Shown here: positions 33,413 through 45,087 of the stretch, piece after piece
How the letters are laid out: each line of letters starts with the position of its first letter
How positions within the stretch are numbered: position 1 is the stretch's first letter
Source of the DNA: Lactarius indigo
Taxonomy: Eukaryota > Basidiomycota > Agaricomycetes > Russulales > Russulaceae
Length of the DNA stretch: 64,000 bases
Reading direction: 5' to 3'
Assembly: GCA_025766275.1 (NCBI GenBank)
Contig: JAFKAC010000028.1
Coordinates: 62,001-126,000, forward strand
Program-made: the position numbers and the translations under genes
Notes under the pieces: generated by a model
Seen by the model: the letters and a program-made list of their open reading frames with translations, nothing else
What the model was told of the DNA's origin: nothing
The model's database searches: none

Positions 33413-33893
33413 ATGTCTGCCGTCCTCACCTCTCGACAGGTTTTCACCCTCACCAGCTTTCAAAAAATAACCCTGCGTACTGCATTTACGCGCCGTTCAC
33501 AATGGCACAACGGCTTCCCGTACCGTCGCCGCCCTCGCGTCATCACCGCCACCACCACCCACGTCCCCAGAGCCAAACACACACTTCCGCGTCACCCTCC
33601 GACGCTCCGGCATCTTCCTCGGCAAACGCGTTCAGGGAAACCTCGCTGCTATTGGCTTGAGGCGACGCATGCAGACGGTGTACCACTTGCACACACCCGA
33701 GGCCGCTAGTATGATACTCCCTGTGAAGAAATTCGTTGAGGTGGAAAGCGTGCTCGTGAACGCTGTGCAGATGGCAGGACAACAGAGAGCAGAACGCAAG
33801 GCTCCGCGCGGGTTTTTCGTGGTTGGATCGAAGGTTGGGTCACTGTGCCTGGTTACGTTCGTAGGTCTGTGCCCTTCTTTGCGTCGAGCGTAA
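33413..33893 (+). pseudogene. uL30m-like copy C
   Basis: ATG at 33413 begins a plausible mitochondrial presequence (MSAVLTSRQVFTLTSFQK). The L30 domain follows in another frame: THFRVTLRRSGIFLGKRV, LRRRMQTVYHLHTPEAA, KKFVEVESV, ending at 33893. The domain itself is open, but no in-frame ATG precedes it, so the copy needs a frameshift or an intron to make a full protein. Probably decayed. A solo LTR lies 24 bp upstream of the ATG. Confidence 0.6.
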
Positions 33894-34029
33894 AGATAGA
33901 GGAGTACCCACCTAAGTTTATAGGAAATGCCCATGCCGTCGAGACTAGTACGGCCGTCCTGAAGAAGCTCCTATTGACCCCCTGTAGACCAATAGACTTC
34001 CTCTATTTTGATAGGCCTTGCCCTGTCTC

Positions 34030-34790
34030 GTCCCATTGAAGGATTTACCAAAATAGCATCGAGGACGGTATCTACAACGCGCGTGTAATGCCATTCCATT
34101 CCATCATTTCCATGTCCCCCCAACCGTCTGGTCGAAAGAGGTTCAGCTGTGCGGCCCACACGGCTGGATCGGTGCTCGAACAGCGCCAAGAAATACCACG
34201 CGCAATAAGAGGCGGGAAACCGATGTCGGTATGTAACGATCTCAATCAGGCGACAGCGCTTGAAAAGGTTGCTCATCGACTCGTAAGCGAAGCCAATCAC
34301 GCCCATATATCAGCAAGACGTCGGACATCCCGCTGCCGCGCACAGGTGAATCGTCACATCCCCTCGAACTGTGAGACTAAATAAAATAAGAGTCAGACCA
34401 ACCTCTGAGACATAGGCACATCCACGTACCCAACTGGGACGGCGGGGGCGCCATTCTCGGGCAGGAAGAGAGGACGAACAGCACAGTGAGCCATCCTCAC
34501 GTCAAGAGTCTTTGTAAAAGGTCGTGCTGCCCAAAAGGGATGAATGTAAGGATGAGGATACTGACAAGCGATGCCACATCCTAGCAATTAGACACCAAGG
34601 TCGTTTACCATACAGCGTATGGTGCGCACCATCATGTTCTTTCGAGGTCCGAGCCATCTGTGGACGCCGATAGGTGGAAGAAACACCACCGTGACAGCAT
34701 GACAGCAACTACGTCAGATATCTCCCGTTTGGATGAGGACGATTTTGGGACATACCTTGAGCCGGACAACGATGAGGCACGGCTAGGAGG
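34030..34790 (-). pseudogene. GUP1/MBOAT 3' remnant, unit before NLR4
   Basis: The - strand carries MEWHYTRVVDTVLDAILV (C-terminal motif) at about 34050-34105, and broken matches to the preceding segment up to about 34790. Collinear with 6267-7100 and 50450-51220, with the same kind of decay. Confidence 0.5.
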
Positions 34791-35102
34791 GTGATGAAAC
34801 GTAGGGCAACATGTAGTACATGTAATAGCCTGTAAAGGTAGTTACTATCGTACTGAATGTTCCAGTATGTCTGGCCGCAGTGGAAAATCTCCCTGCGAAC
34901 CCGTCGTTGGTGACTCGGTCCACCGCCGCAAGGGGCTCTACAGGCGTGAGACTGCAACGGTCCGGGCGCCGCCGACTGCGCTGCACTGCATCAGCGCTGT
35001 ACTGCCACTCAGCTGCAGTACTGTACTGCCAGTCCCAGACCGTCCCATACATCCTATCCACTTACAACTTCCATCCGAACTCGAATACGCTAACTCCCTC
35101 AA
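34791..35102 (+). other. 5' flank of NLR4
   Basis: Same as the NLR2 flank, including the CTGCACTGCATCAGCGCTGT-type repeats (34980-35030) and a conserved CTCAAATG at the start. Putative promoter and leader; no motif assigned. Confidence 0.4.
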
Positions 35103-38100
35103 ATGTCTAACTTTCAATCCATTCTCGATGCTCTAGACAAATACGCCGAGCAGACTGGCATAAATCTAAACGACAATCCGATCGCCGACAAGATCAACGA
35201 CTGTGATTCTCCTGGAGCAGTCCTCATCCTACTTCAAGACAACATCAAAGCGTTCAACGACTATCGCGACCAAAATCGGAAGTTCATCGATTGCCTCAAC
35301 CCGGTAGTACAATTCGTTCATGCCTTCTCTGCAGTTCTTGGTGATGCAGTGGGTCTGGTGAGCCGCAAAAACCTACTTTATTATCTATTTCTTTTTTACA
35401 CCCTCCCAACAAGGTACCGTTCCAACCTGCAAAACTGATCTTCGTCGGCATCGATGTCCTCTTCACCGTGCGTAATTTTAAGTTCCTTATTCATTGATCG
35501 ACTCAATTTGATATCCGAATAATCTCAGGCGGCTGATGGAGTAAGCGCGAGCTATGACGCCCTCCTCGAACTCTTCGAGTCCATCGGAAGCTTCCTCAAA
35601 CGTCTCCATGTCTACAGCGAGATCCCTTTGAACCCTTTGATGACGGATATAGTCGCGAAGATAATGGTCGAGTTGATCTCGATACTTGCCCTGGCGAGGA
35701 AACAAATCCATCGAGGACGACTCAGTAAGCCGATCCTTTCTATAACTATCGGCAACAGTCTCTGAATTGGTTTTAGAGCAATTCGCAAAGAAGTTGATGG
35801 GGGATAGCGAGATCGAGAGCATACTGAAGAGATTGGACAGACTCACCCAAGACGAGGCCCGCATGACGGTGGCGCAGACCTTGGCCGTCGTTCATGGTCT
35901 TTTGAATAACATGAAGGTGGTCATGGACGGTGCGTCAAGCTGCATACTGACTTTAAAGCGCTCTGATCGGACTGTTCTCTAAATAGGTGGCGAGGCATCG
36001 ACGAGTGCAATCCGCCAGACTCTTGGTAAGTTTTGTCGTTATGCGCGAGTTAGTGTTCTCTGGTCTTATGGGGGATGCTAGTCACCATGCAGGAGGTTGC
36101 GAACGAGATTAATAAAATGAAGCGTGCGTCGTCTCGCCCGTTCTTAGAGCTGTGGGATGAACCGCCCCTTCAGGAAACCAGTTACAAAAGGATGCCAGAA
36201 GCTGGATCTCGCCTCCGGACCCGTCCAAGGATCACGTCGTCGCACGCAGGATTCACTCTGGTGAATCCTCAGTATGGTTTACCTGCGGCCCCACCTTCGA
36301 GAAGTGGAACCTGATGGGCGGCCTCTTATGGATACATGGTAAACGTACGTCACTCTCATACCTCCCGTGAATTCGTTTTCAACCGCTGATGGAAATTCGT
36401 GATGGTAGCGGGATCAGGGAAGAGCATCTTATGGTAGGTGCCGCGCCACGCACACCCTCGTCTAAGTATATTCATATTGACGTCTGTCGACTAGTTCCAG
36501 TATCATCGAACAAGCCGCTACGCTACGCGATCAGGGACTAGGCTTAGTGGCTTATTATTACTTCGACTTTAGAGATACCGCAAAGCAAGATGTCCGTGGT
36601 TTGCTGTGTTCCTTAATCATCCAACTCTGCGCCAAGTCAGATCTTTGCTACGATGTCCTTTCTCGCCTATATTCCGATCACGACGCTGGATTGCGCTTGC
36701 CCGATGATGACGCACTCACGCAATGCCTGAAGGACATGCTCGAACTGCCAGGACTGCCTCCGATCTATATCATCATCGATGCTCTCGACGAGTGCCCCGA
36801 CACGTCTGGGGCACCATCTCCACGCGAACTCGTGCTCGACCTTTTAGGGGACCTTGTCGAGTTACAACTTTCGAATCTTCGGATCTGTGTCACGAGTCGT
36901 CCCGAGGCGGATATCCAAGATGCGCTTGGGCCGTTGGTATCTCATCCTGTCTCTCTTCACGACGAAGCTGGCCAAAAGCAAGATATCATGGACTACATCA
37001 GTTCTTCTGTCGAGTCAGATAAAAAGATGAGAAAGTGGAGAGCGGAAGATAGGCAAATGGTTATCGATACGCTCACTCAGAGGGCCGGCGGAATGTAAGC
37101 AATCAGTATTACTGTATCGTAACTATGTTTTCATTCGGTCACAGGTTTAGATGGGTTTATTGCCAAATAGAGGCGCTGCGACGGTGTTTCCCTCCAGCAT
37201 TACGGCGGGCTCTCGAGGAGTTGCCTGAAAGCCTGGACTCAACATACGAGCGGATCTTGCTAGGCATAGAGAAGGCGAAACAGAAATATGCCTACCGCCT
37301 TCTGCAGTGCATCGCGGTCTCCATTCGCTCGCTTCGCGTCGAGGAGCTCGCGGAAGTACTTGCGGTTCAACCTGATGCCGGAGAGGACTCAGAATATCAT
37401 TTCAACTGGCGCCCCGAGGATGCACATCAAGCAGTGTTGTCTGCGTGTTCCAGTTTGATCATGATCGCCAATATCGATGGCTCGTCGGTCGTACAGTTTT
37501 CACACTTCTCGGTGAAAGAGTTCCTGATGTCCTCCCGCCTTGCAAACGCGGCGGAGCATCTTTCCGTTTATCACATCATTCCTCATTCCGCCCACTCTAT
37601 TCTTGCCCGCACCTGCCTCAGCATCCTGCTCAATCTTGGTGAACCGAGTCAAGTTGACAAAAGCGCAATAGAAAAACGACCATTTGCAATTTACGCGGCT
37701 CGGTACTGGGTCGACCATGGCAAATTCCAAGGCATGTCGTCAAGTATCCAGGATCTCATGGAATGTCTCTTCGACCCAACCAGACCCCACTTCGCGACAT
37801 GGGTCTGGATATATGACGTTGACCGCCGTTGGAAAGGATCGATGGGGACAGTACGCCCAACGCAACCCGAGGCTGAGCCATTATACTATGCAGCACTATA
37901 CGGTATTCTCAGCCTCATGGAACACCTCACCATTGTGCATACGATGGATGTTAACGCTATGGGCGGGATCTTTGGTTCTCCGTTGGGTGCGGCGTTGATC
38001 AAGGGAGAGATTGAGGTTGCTCTGAGATTACTTGAGCTCGGCGCGAATATAAACGCCCTGGATGGCTGGGGCTGGAGTTCATTGCATAGAGCGGTAATAG

Positions 38101-40031
38101 GTGGTCATCGTGTCGTCATAGAATTGTTACTCGAACATCAAGCAGATGTTAACATCCGGTCAGCCGAGGAGCGAGCGACCCCGTTGTATTTGGCGACGGA
38201 GATTGGGGGACTGGATGCTTGTCGGCTGTTGCTCAAACACGGGGCAGATATAGCGTCTGCTATTATCGATGGGTGGGCTCCTTTGCACGCGGCATCCCAG
38301 AATGGACACCTCGATATCGTTCAAGAATTGCTTGATCACGGAGCCGATCCAAATGCGCAGAACGAAGACCTTTGGACTTCATTACACGTGGCATCGGTCC
38401 CAGGACACCTCGAGATCGTCCAATTACTAGTCAGACATGATGCAGCACTCGAAAAGACGAATCTGGACCAAGAGACGCCATTACACCTGGCGTCCCGTTT
38501 CGGGAATGTCGAAGTCGCCCTCTTCTTAATCGAGCAAGGCGCAGATATGATGTCCAAAGATAAGGGCGGTTACACTCCATTGCACTATGCGTCATGGCAC
38601 GGAAGTCTCGACCTCGTGGAGATATTTCTTGAAGGCGGTGTGGACGTCAACGTGCTCAACGCAGCCGAGGAGACACCCTTGGGCGTTGCATCGGGCAACG
38701 GCAAGCATGAAATTGTTCGCTGCCTAGTCGAGCGTGGAGCGGATATTGACTGCCGCGACAAACGAGGGTGGACCCCTTTGCACGCAGCCGCACGGAGTGG
38801 GCATCTTGACATCGTGCAGCTTTTACTCGGCTTTGGGACCGACATCCACGTCCGGACTGCGAATCACGACACTCCATTGATCCTCGCGTCACTGGGCGGA
38901 CACATAACAGTATCACGCTTTCTGATCGAGCAACAAGCCGACGTGAATTCAATCGACGATGGGGGCTGGACGTCCTTGCATTTAGCATCACGAGATGGCC
39001 ATCTGGACATCGTTAAGCTGTTACTTGACCATGGGGCGCATGTATATGTCCAGAATGTGGATCTCTGGGCCCCACTCCATCTCGCATCATATAATGGACA
39101 CCTTAAAGTTGCAGAGTTGCTAATCGAGCACGGCGCAGAGGTCGACGTGCGAACTGAGGACCAGAATACACCATTGGACCTGGCATCTGGCGATGGCAAA
39201 CTCGAAGTTGCGCGCCTGTTAATCAAGTGCGGCTCAAATGTTAATTCACAGGACAGCGAGGACTGGACGCCATCACACTCAGCGGCACGGAATGGGCATC
39301 TCAGTCTCTTGGAGCTACTTCTCGATTCCGGAGCGGATATTAACATGCGGAATAGCAGCGAACAAATACCGATCGATCTTGCGCATGCAAACCGGAAACG
39401 CGACGTTACGAGCTTCCTAGCCAGGCATTCAGGACACCTACTGTCTCAGAACACGGAGAGCTCGACCCCATCGGAAGCAGGGCCACAAATCAGCACTCCC
39501 AAGAATGTGAAGGCACAACAGTACATCGATGATTCATCTGACGATCCAGTGAACAATTCGTTGCATGGCGCTATAGAAAACGGACACATTGGTATGGTCC
39601 AGAGGCTACTCGATCGCGGTGCAGATATCAACGAAAGGAACAATGTACTCGAGGCTCCGTTGAATATAGCATCGAGTGATGGGAAACTCGAAATTGCGAG
39701 GACATTGATCAAATATGGGGCAGATGTGAGCTCTAGAAACATCTTTGGTCGGACTTCGTTGCACGCGGCAGCACAGAATGGGCACATCGACATAGTGCGG
39801 TTGTTGCTCGACAACGGTGCTGATATAAACGCCACGCAGCTGGAGGATGCTACCGCATTGCATATGGCATCGGACCAAGGTCATTTTGAGGTTGTACGAC
39901 TGCTCCTCGAACAAGGAGCGAATACACAAATACGGTCTGTATATGGTAGGACACCATTTCAAGATGCACTATCAAAACGACACCGGGAGGTTGCGCAGTT
40001 GTTGTCGGAGTATGACGTCGGTGGAGTATAG
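35103..40031 (+). CDS. NLR copy 4: Goodbye-NACHT-ankyrin STAND protein
   Basis: Exons 35103-35357, 35414-35467, 35529-35724, 35777-35929, 35987-36025, 36082-36123, 36174-36344, 36409-36433, 36495-37094, 37145-40031; 1473 residues without interruption. Goodbye-like domain about 1-165. NACHT has Walker A GKPGSGKS near 302-309 (microexon 36409-36433), Walker B IIIDALDEC and TSRPE. 21 ankyrin repeats from about 755 to the end, with an acidic linker (YIDDSSDDPVNN) after repeat 16. Differences from copy 2 are concentrated in the ankyrin exon. A LINE is inserted 36 bp after the stop codon and probably cuts off the native 3' UTR and polyadenylation region. Coding sequence looks functional. Confidence 0.88.
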
Positions 40032-40052
40032 GGATTGAGCGAACGGAAGATC

Positions 40053-40067
40053 AATGGGACAGTATAG
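40053..40067. repeat. Target site duplication of LINE 1
   Basis: AATGGGACAGTATAG, repeated at 49540-49554 directly after the poly(A) run. The empty site can be read from the other NLR 3' flanks, for example CAATGCCACAGTATAGGTTTGG behind NLR5. Confidence 0.9.
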
Positions 40068-40224
40068 CATCACGCATCCCTCCTTTTCCTCGTACCACCA
40101 CCATCTCCTCAGAGCTTGTGCTGGTTCTAGTCTACTCGCTGCTGAATACAACCGCTACATACTCCTGCTCGCTGTTGGGGAAACCGCCTGGGCTTAGCTC
40201 GCGACCTCCTTCAGCCTCTCTGCC

Positions 40225-43200
40225 ATGGCGTCCGACGCCAACTTCCCCCTCCCGCAACATGACTACTCCTCCCCCACCAAACTCACCGCTCTCCCAATGC
40301 CCCTCGCCTCACCGTCAACCGGTCCCTTGAATAACTCGGGGACTTACAACGTCGCTACCCCTGGTCCCATCGTCGCCGAAGGCTATGGGCAACCCCGTCT
40401 AAGGGAAGACGGGAATGCCCACTGGGACCCCCTCGCCCCCATCATCATACCATCCTCCTCTTCCTCCCCTGCGGCTGGGCGATCCCCGCAGGACTCCGCC
40501 ATGGGCTCACCAGAGTCTGAAGAAATTACTGTGCCTGCCATCAACTCGCAGGCCCTCTGGGACGCGGTCCCAGAGATCACTAACACCAACCTACCAGCTG
40601 AACCTGAAACAATCGTCGTGCGCGGCAGAACAGTCGGTGGAAACACCACACCGCGTGCCCGCTCTAGAGCCGCATCTACTGCCTCCGCGTGGACCCACGT
40701 AACCGAAGAGACTGTTTCGGATACAGGCTCTTTGGACCGCGTTGTTTCACGCATGTCGGGCCAGACCGTCCCGATCGCATTCCACACGGTCAATGACGCC
40801 ATCAGGGCGGGTATGCTTCCTCCCCCCTTCAATACTGACGTCCCAGCAATCGATGACGCGAGCCTGCATCTACACGAGGACGAGACCAAGGAACTCGACT
40901 CGGTAACTGACCTCCTGACCGAGGAACTCATGCAGGCTGTCGGACAGGCTGCCCTTGGGTGGGGCGGCTACCGCATCACTAACCCGCTCCCCTTCCGCAA
41001 AGACCCTGACATGCCCGTTGCCACTGAGACATTCCATGCGGCCGCGACCCTAGTGCTGACGGCACTAGACGCTGGTGCTGCCAAACGCGATGGGGAGCTG
41101 ATCACCAAGATCTTGACCCCTCACTCGTGGATGCGCCTCACCATGGGTGTCCTGAGCGCTATCATACGGGGCGCTCTCCGCTCCCCCGCACCATTGAAGA
41201 ACAAAACACTACCACTCAACAGTAACTCGGACGCGTTCCCTATACACCAGGATTTACTCCGCCCTGTTAATGAGGGCGGCGCTGTCATCCTGATGGCAAA
41301 CCAGATAGCGGGTCTGTTCGGCACATCAGGCAACCACCCCGATAGTGCCATGCCCGATTCATACTTCGATCACGTCACTAACCTTGTCTATGACAAACTC
41401 CCCCACACCAAGCGGACTGCGGCCACCTCCGAACCCCCTGCTCTGACGGAGCAGGAGGAGGCCCGCCTTCGCGGCCAGTGCAGGGAACAATTCCTCACTG
41501 ACTACCGCGAGCAAATCAGGCTTGACACCGTCGCGATGGAACAAATCAAGGATGCCGTAAAGGCCGAGATTTTCGCGAACCTAAACCAGGAAGCTCTATC
41601 TAACCTTGACGAATGGCGGGAAGTCTACCGCCGCGAGTTCGTCGAAGCCATGCATTCAGCTATGGATGTATTGAACCCCAGCCTTGGGGATGTGGCACGC
41701 CTTAAGGGCAAAGCCAGAGCAGACCCACTTCCCCCCACTGTCTCACAGGTTGTGCGCGACGCTGAACCGGCTATCCGGGCCGAAGTCCAAGCCCGTGTGT
41801 CTGAATACAAAACCAACATCGATGAGGAGATACGTAAGGGGATTATGGAAGACCCCAACTCGGCTTTCCTCAACCAGGAATACCGGCGTCGCTTGGCAGA
41901 TGACGTCCTTCAGGAATATCGAACCAACCTCGCCGTATCCCTTCAAGGGGAAAAGGAACTGATCAAAGAGCAAATGGAACGCGGAGCGAGAGAAGAACGC
42001 ATCGCGATCCGAGAACAAGCAATCGCCGACTGCGAGACTCACAAGGACACCGTCCGCACTTCGGTTAAGTATTGGAAGACCCATTACCGCAACGCGCGAG
42101 AACTCTCCTTCTTACGTAAGGAAGCTAACAGACTCGGATTTGCTTTAACCCCCATAGACGACGCTGCCAAAGCCAGAGAGCTAGAGGCGTTCAAGAAATA
42201 CGCACTCGGTCCTCTCGTCGTAGATGGGTATGAGCTTTCCAGCTCACCCCCATCTCGGGCACCGACGCCCGCTCAAGACACACCGACCACTCCCCCCCGC
42301 CTCACAACCTCTTCCCTCCCACAGGATCCCAATGTTACACCCACTCCGGTACGCGTCAAGCGCTTCCGCCCAGACGAGGTGTCACCCATTCGTGCTCCCC
42401 TCGCACTCTATCCGGCGGAGAACCCCCCCCCTCCTATCGCACAAGAAGGCCGCCCCCTCGGCATCGATCTCCCCCTCCCTCCTCCTACACCCATGGAGGA
42501 AGACCTCGCATATGCGCTTGAAAACGCGGCCGAAATAGCCACACGCAACAACCCAGGGCTTGAGGCGTCTGACCACGCGCCACCGCGACTGGCAGGCCCC
42601 GTTCCCTCCCAACCCTCCTTCCCGGAACGCAACCCCAGCGTTTCACTGCCTTTGGCAGATCCTGTCCCGGTTCCGTTGGCGCTGCCGAACGAGAAGCTTG
42701 TAGCAACCCCTGCGCCACCCCCGGCTGCCATGGGCGACCTCGCTTCCCTGATCGCGGCATTCAACGCAACCATCGCGCGCCTTGAGGCGAAGCTGGAGAA
42801 TGGACTTGATGTGCAAAACAAACGCATCGAGTCTCTCTTCGCTTCCCGCGACCCCCGCACCAAAACTCAGAAGCATCCTGCTAAAGCAAAGGAGGCGGTG
42901 GCAGCCCCTCCTCTGCCCAATACAGTGGCTTCTAGTTCCCGTCCAATGGATGAGACTCCGAGCTTTGCCCGAGTCGATGACCCTGGATCGGAACCTATCA
43001 TCGAACTCTCGACGCCGGGGACACGTGCGGATCCTGAGACCCCCCCCCTGGTAGTTCGGGAATCCTTCCAACCTCCTCCCCACAAAATCATTCCTCTCAC
43101 CACCGATGCACGAGGCAAACCCACCGCCTCAGCCATTATGCCCACATCATGGGCAGGTGTTGTTACCCAAAAAGCCGCCCACCAGCAGGCTGTTAACTCC

Positions 43201-45087
43201 TCCCAAGGACGCGCCACCACGCAGGGAACTGGACGCACCCCCGCTGGCAAATCCAGACCGGAGACGGCCCAGCGCCGCACCACGGCCACAACCACCGAAG
43301 TCACCATTATCCGCAAACATGGGGTAGACGACCCTATGATAGAACTCCAACTTTTCAAGCGCGCACCTTCCTCCTTTGTTGCCGAAGCACGCACGGAAAT
43401 CGAACGGGTCTCTGGGGGCTCGCTCATCCTCCTCTCCGGCCGATGGTCCACCAATGCCAAGGCGCACAACTTCGTCTACACCTTTCAGGGAGCTAACATC
43501 CCCTTCGCCAACATCTACCCGTTCCGCAATATCCTGGTCAACCCCCTGATGGCGGGCTACATTGTTCCCAATGATGGCTGGACGTATGCCCAACTCCGCG
43601 GGGTGGCGACGCGTGATCCTACGCACACGATCTACTCCAATGACCAACTACATAGCGAACTCATCCGCAACGCCCCCTTTAAGAACGCTATCTTCTGCAT
43701 CGCCCCTCACTGGCAAGGTTCGATGAACCGCGTGGCGGAACAAGACGCGTCCACAGTCTCCTTTGCCTATGCGGACCACAATGGGTCGGTCACTAACGCT
43801 GCAAGGAACAGCCCCATATACATGTTCAACGCGGAAGTCAAGCTCTTCATCACTGGAGACACACCCACCATCAGCATGTGCAGACGCTGCCATGCAATCG
43901 GACACTCCACCGACTCCCCCGCCTGCCCGCTCCCCTCCAACTCTGTGCGATGTGTGAAATGTGGTGGTTCCCACCATGTTGAAGATCACGCCACACACTG
44001 TCCGCGCCCGCATGAGGTCATCGGAATCTGCAAATGCACGTTCCCCTGTCTCAACTGCAAAGGGAATCACCCGACCCGTTCGCCTTGGTGTCCCATGAAG
44101 AAGGGGTTCGCCCCCCCTCCTCTGGTACCCAAGCCTGACGCGACGGTGCCCGGCGCCTCCTCCTCGGCCAAACCCTCTGCCAAGGGTAAAGCCAAAGCCT
44201 CTCATGCATCCCCGGCGGATGGACTAGTCCCGACCCAACGGGAGGACGTCCCCGCGACTGCAGATGCTAACGACGGCTTCACCACAGTCCGACGACGCAG
44301 TCGGGGTCAATCAGGCGGCCAGCGCAAACGATCGAAAGTCGCTGCTCGGCCCCTCACCTCTACGTCTGCACCCCCTGCGGCCCACACTGCAGCAGCTCAA
44401 TTTAGCGCCGACCCTCCTGCTGTCTCGGCTATCTCGACACCCCGCCCCCAGAAGCCCAAGGTTCCCCTCCCAGCTGTCGAAGACGTTAGCACCATACACA
44501 TCCGACATGGCGCGGACCTTGAACAATCCCTCGCCTGCATCGAGCGCATATGCCCGGCCAACCAGCCTGACTGCGACGCCAACCGCCGCCTCCTCGCAGA
44601 GGACTGGCATCTCGTCCCCGACGAAGACCCCACCACCACCCTCCTTGAGTCACCCGCCTTCCGCTTCGCCGTCAAACATGGTCTCCCTATCACCTGCCAT
44701 CACGCTGAACGCATCCTCACCGAGAAACGCTCCATGGCCGCTGCACGCCGCACGCTCGATGAGTTCAAAGAACGTTGGGGACGCATCTCTCCTTTCACCT
44801 TTGCGCTGAGCATCCTCGAAGACGGCCAACATTTCGCCGTCCCCGGAGAAGACGACGCGCCCGCAGTTCCCCCAATCAGCGACCACGACCGACTTATGAT
44901 GCGGAGGATCACCCAGAGCAACTACGACTTCCACTTCGCACTCGACACCTCCCTTCCCCCACTGACCGATGCGACCATCGATTTCCTGATCACTTCTTAC
45001 CCTGTAACCCTTTTCAAAGATATCTCCCAGAGCGAGCACCTCTGGTCGATCATCAACGACGCCATCCAATCCCCCCTTTATGCATAG
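40225..45087 (+). CDS. LINE 1 ORF1 (gag-like, 1620 aa)
   Basis: Starts ATGGCGTCC 157 nt after the element's 5' end. Long Pro/Ser/Thr-rich N-terminal region, a charged helical stretch likely to be coiled coil (about residues 400-670), a second Pro-rich stretch, then a folded segment and a cluster of three cysteine-histidine knuckles near residues 1218-1290: CRRCHAIGHSTDSPAC, CVKCGGSHH...HC, CLNCKGNHPTRSPWC. These would bind the element RNA. It is much longer than usual LINE ORF1 proteins (commonly a few hundred residues). It continues about 330 residues past the knuckles with a conserved-looking helical region of unknown role. Ends at TAG 45085-45087, overlapping the ORF2 start. Confidence 0.88.
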   Translation: MASDANFPLPQHDYSSPTKLTALPMPLASPSTGPLNNSGTYNVATPGPIVAEGYGQPRLREDGNAHWDPLAPIIIPSSSSSPAAGRSPQDSAMGSPESEEITVPAINSQALWDAVPEITNTNLPAEPETIVVRGRTVGGNTTPRARSRAASTASAWTHVTEETVSDTGSLDRVVSRMSGQTVPIAFHTVNDAIRAGMLPPPFNTDVPAIDDASLHLHEDETKELDSVTDLLTEELMQAVGQAALGWGGYRITNPLPFRKDPDMPVATETFHAAATLVLTALDAGAAKRDGELITKILTPHSWMRLTMGVLSAIIRGALRSPAPLKNKTLPLNSNSDAFPIHQDLLRPVNEGGAVILMANQIAGLFGTSGNHPDSAMPDSYFDHVTNLVYDKLPHTKRTAATSEPPALTEQEEARLRGQCREQFLTDYREQIRLDTVAMEQIKDAVKAEIFANLNQEALSNLDEWREVYRREFVEAMHSAMDVLNPSLGDVARLKGKARADPLPPTVSQVVRDAEPAIRAEVQARVSEYKTNIDEEIRKGIMEDPNSAFLNQEYRRRLADDVLQEYRTNLAVSLQGEKELIKEQMERGAREERIAIREQAIADCETHKDTVRTSVKYWKTHYRNARELSFLRKEANRLGFALTPIDDAAKARELEAFKKYALGPLVVDGYELSSSPPSRAPTPAQDTPTTPPRLTTSSLPQDPNVTPTPVRVKRFRPDEVSPIRAPLALYPAENPPPPIAQEGRPLGIDLPLPPPTPMEEDLAYALENAAEIATRNNPGLEASDHAPPRLAGPVPSQPSFPERNPSVSLPLADPVPVPLALPNEKLVATPAPPPAAMGDLASLIAAFNATIARLEAKLENGLDVQNKRIESLFASRDPRTKTQKHPAKAKEAVAAPPLPNTVASSSRPMDETPSFARVDDPGSEPIIELSTPGTRADPETPPLVVRESFQPPPHKIIPLTTDARGKPTASAIMPTSWAGVVTQKAAHQQAVNSSQGRATTQGTGRTPAGKSRPETAQRRTTATTTEVTIIRKHGVDDPMIELQLFKRAPSSFVAEARTEIERVSGGSLILLSGRWSTNAKAHNFVYTFQGANIPFANIYPFRNILVNPLMAGYIVPNDGWTYAQLRGVATRDPTHTIYSNDQLHSELIRNAPFKNAIFCIAPHWQGSMNRVAEQDASTVSFAYADHNGSVTNAARNSPIYMFNAEVKLFITGDTPTISMCRRCHAIGHSTDSPACPLPSNSVRCVKCGGSHHVEDHATHCPRPHEVIGICKCTFPCLNCKGNHPTRSPWCPMKKGFAPPPLVPKPDATVPGASSSAKPSAKGKAKASHASPADGLVPTQREDVPATADANDGFTTVRRRSRGQSGGQRKRSKVAARPLTSTSAPPAAHTAAAQFSADPPAVSAISTPRPQKPKVPLPAVEDVSTIHIRHGADLEQSLACIERICPANQPDCDANRRLLAEDWHLVPDEDPTTTLLESPAFRFAVKHGLPITCHHAERILTEKRSMAAARRTLDEFKERWGRISPFTFALSILEDGQHFAVPGEDDAPAVPPISDHDRLMMRRITQSNYDFHFALDTSLPPLTDATIDFLITSYPVTLFKDISQSEHLWSIINDAIQSPLYA

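Noticed and set aside
42867..43469. Overlapping - strand frames in LINE 1 ORF1
   Set aside because: GC-rich shadow frames of a gene with strong codon bias; no motifs.
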